From Geodermatophilus sabuli (GTDB lineage: Bacteria; Actinomycetota; Actinomycetes; Mycobacteriales; Geodermatophilaceae): a DNA stretch of 64,000 nucleotides. The translations under genes were made by a program, and so were the position numbers. The stretch's first letter is position 1, and each line of letters begins with the position of its first letter. The stretch lies in NCBI RefSeq assembly GCF_010686765.1, contig NZ_JAAGWF010000023.1:1-64000 (forward strand), read 5' to 3'. The notes below the pieces were generated by a model that did no database searches, was not told the DNA's origin, and worked only from the letters and a program-made list of their open reading frames with translations. Positions 58,550-64,000 of this stretch are shown one piece after another.

Positions 58550-59056
58550 TCAGCCGGCGAAGGTGAGGCCGGCCTCCGCCAGCGCCTCCCGCAGCCGGGT
58601 CACCGCCTTGGGGCCCACGCCGTGCCAGGAGAGCAGCTCCCGCTCGGTCAGTGCGGCGACGTCCCGCAGGTCGCGGACACCCTTGCCGAGCAGGGCGCTG
58701 GCGGCCGGTGACCCGATGGACGGCGGGAGCGCCAGCGGCGGGCCGTCGTGCGCCCGGACGACGTCGTACTCGGTGACGTCGGCGGCGAGCAGCACGGCGG
58801 TCTGCGCGTCGTCCGGGCCCGAGCCGCGGAACGCCTCGAGCTCGGCGCGGCCGCGCCAGCGCTCGAGGACGGTGATGCGACCGTCCTCCACGAGGTCCGG
58901 GCCGATGGCGAACTCCAGGCAGCCGGGGGCGGCGCGGGCCTGCTCGACGACGGCTCGGCAGCCGTCGAGGTAGGCCTCCCGGTCCTCCGGTGCCACGGTC
59001 AGGGTGCCCGCCACGATGATCACGACGTACCGACCGCGCGGCCGGGCCGAACTCAT
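58550..59056 (-). CDS. Antibiotic-biosynthesis-monooxygenase-like domain fused to helix-hairpin-helix domain
   Basis: 168 residues. Residues about 10-100 form an ABM-like dimeric ferredoxin fold (AGTLTVAPEDREAYLDGCRAV, APGCLEFAIGPDLVEDGRI, VLERWRGRAELEAF). Residues about 110-168 look like a helix-hairpin-helix or RpoA-CTD-like domain (PAASALLGKGVRDLRDVAAL, then LLSWHGVGPKAVTRLREAL). The ABM part could be a quinone or haem-degrading oxygenase or a stress protein; the HhH part suggests nucleic-acid or protein contact. It is 3 bp downstream of the PAS-GGDEF gene and likely co-transcribed. Confidence 0.75.
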   Translation of the reverse strand: MSSARPRGRYVVIIVAGTLTVAPEDREAYLDGCRAVVEQARAAPGCLEFAIGPDLVEDGRITVLERWRGRAELEAFRGSGPDDAQTAVLLAADVTEYDVVRAHDGPPLALPPSIGSPAASALLGKGVRDLRDVAALTERELLSWHGVGPKAVTRLREALAEAGLTFAG

Positions 59057-59059
59057 CGC

Positions 59060-59923
59060 CTACTCGCCGCGGAGCCGCCGCCGCCGGTGCGTCTTGGCGC
59101 CGTACATGGCCCGGTCCGCGCGGGCGACCAGCTCGTCGGCCAGCTCGCCCGGCCGGCCGACGGCGACACCGACGCTCACCCCCACCGCCAGCGGACCGCA
59201 GGGCGACGCGAAGGGCTCGGCGACCGCGGCCGACGCCAGCGCGGCCAGGGCGGCCACCCGGTCGGGGTCGGGCCGGGGCACCAGGAGCACGAACTCGTCG
59301 CCGCCGAAGCGGGCCACGAGCTCGCCGGGCCCGAGCAGCCCGGAGAGCCGGGTGGCCACCGCGCGGAGCAGCCAGTCGCCGGCGCCGTGGCCGTGCTCGT
59401 CGTTGACCACCTTGAAGCCGTCGAGGTCGCAGAAGGCCAGCGCACACCCCTGACCGGTGCCCCCGTCGAGGTGCCGGCGCAGGGCGTCGAACAGGGCGCC
59501 GCGGTGCGGGATGCCGGTCAGCCGGTCGGTCTCCGCACGCTGGTGCAGCCGCGCCTCGTGCTGCCTCTGGTCGGTGACGTCGATGCCCACGCAGGCGACG
59601 GCGTAGGGGCGCCCCGCGCAGTCGAGGAGCACGTCGTTGTGCATCGCCACCCGCCGCCGCCCGCCGTCACCGGTCAGCCAGTCGGCCTCCTGGGGATGGG
59701 CCTGGCCGGTGGCGATCGAGCGGGCGACGGCGTCCCGGGCCAGCTCGGCGTGCTCGGGAGCGACCCAGACCTGCCAGAACAGCGCGCCGACGAGCTCCTC
59801 GGCCGGCCGGCCGGTGAACCGCTGCAGCGCGGGGTTGGCCAGCAGGATCCGGCCGTCGGCGGCCACGACGCACAGCAGGGCACCGGTGGCGGCCACGAAC
59901 TCCGCGGCGAGAGACGGTTGCAC
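59060..59923 (-). CDS. PAS-GGDEF diguanylate cyclase
   Basis: 287 residues from GTG 59923 with GGAGGAGG upstream. The N-terminal PAS fold (LLCVVAADGRILLANPALQRFTG ... GIDVTDQRQHEARL) is followed by a GGDEF domain: TDRLTGIPHRGALFDALRRHL, DLDGFKVVNDEHGHGAGD and the active-site RFGGDEFVLL. No RxxD inhibitory site was seen before GGDEF. It should make c-di-GMP from GTP, opposing the GAF-EAL enzyme at 48.6 kb. No membrane helices. Confidence 0.92.
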   Translation of the reverse strand: MQPSLAAEFVAATGALLCVVAADGRILLANPALQRFTGRPAEELVGALFWQVWVAPEHAELARDAVARSIATGQAHPQEADWLTGDGGRRRVAMHNDVLLDCAGRPYAVACVGIDVTDQRQHEARLHQRAETDRLTGIPHRGALFDALRRHLDGGTGQGCALAFCDLDGFKVVNDEHGHGAGDWLLRAVATRLSGLLGPGELVARFGGDEFVLLVPRPDPDRVAALAALASAAVAEPFASPCGPLAVGVSVGVAVGRPGELADELVARADRAMYGAKTHRRRRLRGE

Positions 59924-60037
59924 GGCCCGCCTCCTCCGGCCGCGGCCCCCCGCCACGGCACTCCGGCGATCAGACCACGACTGGGCCCGCGGGACAACGA
60001 CCGACCGACCGTCGTCCCCCGCCACTACCGTGCCCGC

Positions 60038-61138
60038 GTGGCAACGACCCTGGAGCGGCGGCAGGTGCTCGACCTGCGGGTGGCCGCGCAGCAGCTCGAC
60101 CGCACCGCCGGCACACCGGCCGACACCGCCGTCCTCGACCTCGGCGTGCAGGACACCGGTCCGGACGGCGGTCTCTGGGCGCTCGTGCTGCGCGGGGTGG
60201 ACGTCGCCGCTCTCCCCGGTGACGCGCTGGCCACCGTCTGGACCATCCGGGGCGCGCCGCACCTGTACCGCCGGTCCGACCTGCCCGGCGTGCTCGCCGC
60301 CACCGCACCGTTCTCCGAGGCCGACGCGGCCAAGCGGATCTACGACGCGGCCGGGCCGCTGAAGGCCGCCGGCATCGGCACCGTCGAGGCGCTGGACACC
60401 ATCGCCGCCACGATGCGCTCGCTGGTGACCGCCCCCATGGCCAAGGGCGAGGTCTCCGGCCGGTTGACCGAACTGCTGGACCCGGTGCACGTGCGGCACT
60501 GCACCCCGTGCGACGCCACGCACCCGTGGGAGATGCCGTTCCGGCTGGCCGCCCTGCGCGCCGGCCTGGAACTGCAGGCGGGCACGTCGCCACCGGTCCT
60601 GCAGCCGGTCCCCGGCCTCGCCCCGGCCGACACGGTGCCCGAGCGGCTCGACGTCGTCCGCGGCTACCTGCGGCTGCTCGGACCCGCCACGCCCCGGCAC
60701 GTCGCCGGCTACCTCGACGCGCCGCTGGCGGACGTGCGCGCCCACTGGCCCGACGACGCGGTCGAGGTGTCGGTGGACGGCGAGCGCCGCTGGCTGCTCG
60801 CCGCGGACGCCGACCGGCTCGACGGCCTGCCCACCGCGGCGGGCGTCGGCCTGCTCGGCCCCTTCGACCTCCTGCTGCAGGCCCGCGACCGGGAGCTGCT
60901 CGTCCCCGACCGGGACCTCGCGAAGACGCTGTGGCCCACCCTGGGCCGCCCCGGCGGCCTGCTCGTCGACGGAGAGGTCGCCGGCACCTGGCGGGCGAAG
61001 AAGTCCGGTGCCCGCGTGACCGTCTCGGTCCGGCTGTGGCGGGCACCGACGCCGGCGCTGCGGGAACGCATCACCGCGCAGGCCGAGCGGCTGGCCGCCT
61101 TCCGGGGCCTCGGCCTGGCCGGGGTCGCCCTCGACTGA
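60038..61138 (+). CDS. Winged-helix DNA-binding protein, AlkZ-like (HTH_42)
   Basis: 366 residues from GTG 60038. VWTIRGAPHLYRRSDLPGVL, YLRLLGPATPRHVAGYLDAPLADVRAHWP and GLLGPFDLLLQARDRELLVPD are typical of the HTH_42/AlkZ family, whose characterised members are DNA glycosylases that remove bulky or cross-linked bases. The N-terminal AAQQLDR contains a Gln-X-Asp that resembles the catalytic motif of the AlkX branch, but I cannot confirm the alignment. No toxin biosynthesis genes are adjacent. Confidence 0.75.
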   Translation: MATTLERRQVLDLRVAAQQLDRTAGTPADTAVLDLGVQDTGPDGGLWALVLRGVDVAALPGDALATVWTIRGAPHLYRRSDLPGVLAATAPFSEADAAKRIYDAAGPLKAAGIGTVEALDTIAATMRSLVTAPMAKGEVSGRLTELLDPVHVRHCTPCDATHPWEMPFRLAALRAGLELQAGTSPPVLQPVPGLAPADTVPERLDVVRGYLRLLGPATPRHVAGYLDAPLADVRAHWPDDAVEVSVDGERRWLLAADADRLDGLPTAAGVGLLGPFDLLLQARDRELLVPDRDLAKTLWPTLGRPGGLLVDGEVAGTWRAKKSGARVTVSVRLWRAPTPALRERITAQAERLAAFRGLGLAGVALD

Positions 61139-61156
61139 GCGTCCCCGGCCGGCCGG

Positions 61157-62854
61157 TCAGCGGTGGTGCCCGTGCGAACCGGTGCAGCGGTAGCTGGCCG
61201 CCTCCTCCACGGGGCCGCCGCGGTAGCGGGGCCACTCCGGGTACTGGCAGGCGGGCAGCGTCCGGGCGACGGTCCCCACCGTGCCGCTCTGGACGACCCG
61301 CCGGGGCGCCTCGCCGTCCTCCACCCAGGTCTCGAGCAGGCTCACCCAGTCGACCAGCGACGGCGCACCCTGGCCGCCGTGGTCGGCGCCGGGCGAGACG
61401 TAGAGCCGCGCGAAGTCGGCGGTCCTCCGGCGGCCGAGCTCGTCGACGACGGACTCGAAGTAGCGGGCGCCGGCGAAGCCGCTCTGCGCGTAGTCGCCGA
61501 AGTGCTCCTGCATGATCAGCTTCCCGCCGCGGGCGCGGAACGCCGACAGGTCCGGATCGGTCGAGTCGACGATCTCCGACACCTCACGGATGCGCTCACG
61601 CCACCGCGGGTCGTCCGGGTCGAAGGTGCGGGTGTCCAGGTCGGGGTCCTGGGCGATCGCGTAGCGCACCCACTGGGCGCCGAAGTTGGCGACCGCGCTG
61701 GTGCCGGGGAACGGTGCCCCGCCGGGCTGCACGGCACCCGGTGCCTGTGTCTCGGGCAGCGGCGCCGCGCCGGTGATCCAGAACGGCCAGGACAGCGCCT
61801 CGTGGCCGGCCGGCCACCCTGGGTAGGACCGGACGCCGTTGGCCAGGTGGACGTCGAGCTCCAGGTCGGACCGGACGGTGCGCACCAGGTCCACCTGCGC
61901 CGCGGACAGGCAGGTGTCGCTGGTGGCGGGGTCGACGTCGGGCGGGCAGAGCAGCTGCGCCGGGTCGGGGTCGCAGTCGGGGTACCGGGCGATCAGTCCG
62001 TCCTGCACGCCGTCACGCGGGTCGCAGGCGGCGAACGTGGCGTCGGTGAGCGTCTGGATCTCCGCGGCGTTCATCCAGCCGCCGGCGGCCACGGCCGCGC
62101 CGACCCGGTTGCCCGCCAGCTGCAGTGCGGTGAACGGCACCACCGGCACCCGGCTGAGGACACCGTCGTAGTCGTCGGGGAACCGCTGCGCGACGGTGAG
62201 CCCCTCCCGGCCGCCCTGGGAGCTGCCGACGAAGTAGGTGTGGTGCGGGTCGGTGCCGTACCGCGCGCGGATGAGCGCACCGGCGACGTCCCGGGTCTTC
62301 TTCAGCGCGGCGTAGCCGAAGTTGACCAGCGCCTCCTCGTTGAGCGCGAAGGTGGCGTTCCCCCCGGTGTGCCCGGAGTCGCTGGCGAAGGTGGCGTAGC
62401 CGCGGGCCAGCGGGGGTGGCGTGTCCGGGGGAGCCGACGGCGCGTTCCCGGTCGCCTCCGGGACGACGCCGTTGTAGCCGCCGCCGCCGAAGTGCATCCC
62501 GCGGCCGTTCCAGTCCGTGGGCAGGTTGACGCGGGCGGAGACGTCCGGGGCGTCGGGGTCCACGCGGCGGATGGTGAACCGGACGTCGCAGTACTCCGGC
62601 AGTGGCGCCGCGGCCGGCACCACGGTGGCCGAGTCGACCACCGCGCCCGACGTCGGCAGCCCGATCGCGTCGGCGGGGACCTCGGTGCCCACCAGGTCCG
62701 CGCAGCCGGTGGGCGTCGTGGCGGCAGCCGCGGTCGGCGCCAGGGTGGCCGCGGTGACGGCTCCGGTGGCCAGGGCGAGGGCCGCCGTCCCCCAGCGGCG
62801 GCGGGGGCGGACCGCCGTCCGGCTCGTCCCTGCGGTGCGGGCCTCGGTCGTCAT
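61157..62854 (-). CDS. Secreted tannase/feruloyl esterase-family protein
   Basis: 565 residues. An Arg-rich start, a hydrophobic stretch (ALALATGAVTAATLAPTAAAA) and an Ala cleavage region give a clear export signal. The tannase fold shows HFGGGGYNGVVP, ASDSGHTGG, the nucleophile YFVGSSQGGREGL, paired cysteines and the catalytic His in SPGADHGGQG. Family members cleave gallate, ferulate, phthalate or terephthalate monoesters outside the cell. The substrate cannot be told; His-Gly-His-His at the C-terminus is odd but probably harmless. Confidence 0.88.
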   Translation of the reverse strand: MTTEARTAGTSRTAVRPRRRWGTAALALATGAVTAATLAPTAAAATTPTGCADLVGTEVPADAIGLPTSGAVVDSATVVPAAAPLPEYCDVRFTIRRVDPDAPDVSARVNLPTDWNGRGMHFGGGGYNGVVPEATGNAPSAPPDTPPPLARGYATFASDSGHTGGNATFALNEEALVNFGYAALKKTRDVAGALIRARYGTDPHHTYFVGSSQGGREGLTVAQRFPDDYDGVLSRVPVVPFTALQLAGNRVGAAVAAGGWMNAAEIQTLTDATFAACDPRDGVQDGLIARYPDCDPDPAQLLCPPDVDPATSDTCLSAAQVDLVRTVRSDLELDVHLANGVRSYPGWPAGHEALSWPFWITGAAPLPETQAPGAVQPGGAPFPGTSAVANFGAQWVRYAIAQDPDLDTRTFDPDDPRWRERIREVSEIVDSTDPDLSAFRARGGKLIMQEHFGDYAQSGFAGARYFESVVDELGRRRTADFARLYVSPGADHGGQGAPSLVDWVSLLETWVEDGEAPRRVVQSGTVGTVARTLPACQYPEWPRYRGGPVEEAASYRCTGSHGHHR

Positions 62855-63008
62855 GGGCTGCGCTCCTCGTCCGCGGGGGCCCTCGTCGGCACCCGGCGGC
62901 CAGGCTATGGCGGGGGTCACACCGGCGCGCGTCGAGGGGAGGTGTGGGTCCTGGCCGCTCGCCGCGGCGCACCCCCCTCCCGACGGCCCGCGGTGCGACG
63001 ATCCAGCA

Positions 63009-63449
63009 GTGACCGATGCCGTGCGCCCCGACGACATGCGGGTGTCCGACGCCGAGCGGGCGGTCGTGCAGGAACGGCTGCGCCGGGCGGTCGGCGAGGG
63101 CCAGCTGGACCTGCACGAGTTCGACACCCGGGTGCAGACCGTCTGGGCCGCGAAGACCCGCGGCGAGCTGGTGCGGGTGACCGCCGACCTGCCGCAGCCC
63201 CCGCCTCCGCCGCCGCCCCCCGCTCCGTGGGAGGTCTACGCCCGCGACGACGCCGGCACGGCCATGCGGGTGCTGACCATCATCTGGGCCTGCGCCGTGG
63301 CGATCAACCTCGTCGTCTGGGGCACCGTCTCACTGGCCACCGGCCAGTTCGTCCACCCCTGGTGGTTGTACGTCGCCGGTCCGCCGGGCGCCGTCCTGGC
63401 CGTCCTCTACGCCTTCGGCATCGGCCGGCCGCCGTCCCGCGGGCGCTGA
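63009..63449 (+). CDS. DUF1707 (SHOCT-like) membrane protein
   Basis: 146 residues from GTG 63009. MRVSDAERAVVQERLRRAVGEGQLDLHEFDTRV is the DUF1707 domain, common in actinobacteria. A poly-Pro linker leads to two membrane helices (LTIIWACAVAINLVVWGTV and WWLYVAGPPGAVLAVLYAFG). Function unknown; such proteins often occur beside stress or cell-envelope genes. Confidence 0.85.
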   Translation: MTDAVRPDDMRVSDAERAVVQERLRRAVGEGQLDLHEFDTRVQTVWAAKTRGELVRVTADLPQPPPPPPPPAPWEVYARDDAGTAMRVLTIIWACAVAINLVVWGTVSLATGQFVHPWWLYVAGPPGAVLAVLYAFGIGRPPSRGR

Positions 63450-63576
63450 GCGCTGCCGCGACCTCGGGGGGATCGGTCCCGGCGCGACAGCGACCGGGGA
63501 GCGGGGCCATGCTGTCGGCGCACGGCCCTCCGCAGGCCGTGCCGCCCGTCCCGCCCCGCCGACCCGAGGAGTGGCC

Positions 63577-63753
63577 ATGACCGGCCCCGACGACGCCTTC
63601 CTGGCCCCCGACGACGCGCTGCGGGACGGGGTGGAGGACACCGTGCCCGGCGGGGACGAGGACGTCGAGCGCCCGGCCGTCGCCCCCGGACAGGACGACG
63701 TCGACCACGACGGGCCCACCGGCTCGGCGGCCGGCGGGGTCGAGCCCGCCTGA
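63577..63753 (+). CDS. Small acidic protein, unknown
   Basis: 58 residues from ATG 63577, with GAGGAG 5 nt upstream (GTG 63571 is an alternative). About 17 Asp/Glu, few hydrophobic residues and many Gly/Pro suggest an intrinsically disordered protein. No family recognised. It ends 17 bp before the palindromic operator of the hydantoinase gene. Confidence 0.5.
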   Translation: MTGPDDAFLAPDDALRDGVEDTVPGGDEDVERPAVAPGQDDVDHDGPTGSAAGGVEPA

Positions 63754-63770
63754 CCGCGCCGCGGCTTCCC

Positions 63771-63802
63771 GAGCGGATACCTCAGCACTAAGGTATCCGC
63801 TC
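63771..63802. promoter_or_regulatory. Regulon operator, copy D: perfect 12-bp-arm palindrome abutting hyuA start
   Basis: GAGCGGATACCT (63771-63782) and AGGTATCCGCTC (63791-63802) are exact reverse complements around CAGCACTA. The regulon core TCAGCACTAA is at 63782-63791. TAAGGT (63789-63794) would serve as a -10, 8 nt before the ATG at 63803, so operator, promoter and start codon are stacked and the mRNA is probably leaderless. Confidence 0.7.
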
Positions 63803-64000
63803 ATGAGCGCGCGCCGGGTCCGGATCGGCATCGACACCGGGGGGACGTTCACCGACGTCGTCGCGGTGGACGAGCAGACCGGGCAGACCACCACCACCAA
63901 GACGCCGTCCACCCCGGCCGACCCGGCCGAGGGCTTCCTCACCGGCGTCCGCAAGGTGCTCGGCCTCCTGGACCTCCCCGGCGAGGCGGTCACCGCCGTC
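63803..64000 (+). CDS. Hydantoinase/oxoprolinase family protein HyuA (N-terminal part, cut by window)
   Basis: The first 66 residues are visible: VRIGIDTGGTFTDVVAVDEQ is the phosphate-binding loop that starts HyuA-type N-methylhydantoinase A and 5-oxoprolinase proteins, followed by TTTTKTPSTPADPAEGFLTG. These ATP-dependent enzymes open cyclic amides such as hydantoins or 5-oxoproline, or carboxylate ketones in a related group. The shared operator suggests that its substrate belongs to the same cyclic-ureide or pyrimidine route. HyuB and perhaps the regulator may lie beyond base 64000. Confidence 0.85.
   Translation, partial: MSARRVRIGIDTGGTFTDVVAVDEQTGQTTTTKTPSTPADPAEGFLTGVRKVLGLLDLPGEAVTAV

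Noticed and set aside
1-64000. Prophage, integron, insertion sequence, CRISPR array, tRNA or rRNA genes
   Set aside because: No integrase, transposase, cas gene, regularly spaced short repeats, tRNA T-loop pattern or rRNA sequence was recognised on either strand.
1-64000. Numerous long open frames antisense to real genes
   Set aside because: Codon-shadow frames from high third-position GC: Arg/Pro/Gly/His-rich translations without recognisable domains.

Overview
The window is very GC-rich (most coding third positions are G or C), gene-dense and full of GTG starts and 4-bp stop/start overlaps. Together with a mycofactocin-type SDR, an ECF41 sigma factor, an AfsR/SARP regulator, a class E sortase and a DtxR/IdeR-type iron box, this points to a free-living actinobacterium. 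Geodermatophilaceae (Blastococcus/Geodermatophilus/Modestobacter) would fit, but that is inference. No tRNA, rRNA, CRISPR array, transposase or phage gene was recognised; the region looks chromosomal.

Layout. 1-5.1 kb: secreted polysaccharide deacetylase (cut by the window edge), RecQ helicase, PHP-domain phosphatase, GNAT acetyltransferase. 5.1-7.2 kb: carbamate kinase plus a ring-opening amidohydrolase (barbiturase/cyanuric acid hydrolase family). 7.3-13.6 kb: two TetR regulators, SDRs (one a broken remnant), RNA 2'-phosphotransferase, alpha/beta hydrolase, a cysteine-poor S4 paralogue and an iron-boxed DUF2470 gene. 13.6-22.8 kb: DUF1116 and FdrA genes, diverging from an NCS2 permease and a three-subunit molybdenum hydroxylase with its CoxG-like partner. 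22.9-38.8 kb: SDRs, thioesterase, MFS exporter/HxlR pair, duplicated NAD(P)H-binding proteins, an ECF41 sigma operon, a PhlG-like hydrolase, an AfsR-type regulator and a coupled flavoenzyme operon. 38.8-49.8 kb: ABC exporter with a two-component system, OYE, LPNTG surface protein with sortase, LLM flavoenzyme, GAF-EAL phosphodiesterase. 49.9-64 kb: FtsX-type ABC system, MDR exporter/MarR pair, flavohaemoglobin, PAS-GGDEF cyclase, AlkZ-like protein, tannase-family esterase, and the start of a HyuA hydantoinase.

Main result. Four copies of one operator-like motif (core TCA-SYR-CTAA) lie in front of carbamate kinase/amidohydrolase (5.08 kb), FdrA/DUF1116 (16.53 kb), permease/Mo-hydroxylase (16.60 kb) and hydantoinase (63.78 kb). 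They tie separate loci into one apparent regulon. The gene set suggests oxidative pyrimidine breakdown: a uracil-type permease, a Mo-hydroxylase (uracil to barbiturate), the ring-opening amidohydrolase (barbiturate to ureidomalonate), then FdrA/DUF1116, relatives of the oxamate carbamoyltransferase proteins. Ureidomalonate is oxalurate with one extra CH2, so I propose that FdrA/DUF1116 phosphorolyse it to carbamoyl phosphate and malonamate, and that carbamate kinase recovers ATP. I know of no established description of this route; it is a hypothesis built from context.

Other regulatory signals are unusually legible: palindromes between most divergent regulator/target pairs (TetR x3, HxlR, MarR), an IdeR-like box, several strong bidirectional hairpins, and a family of long intergenic inverted repeats ending in TTGCGCC/GGCGCAA.
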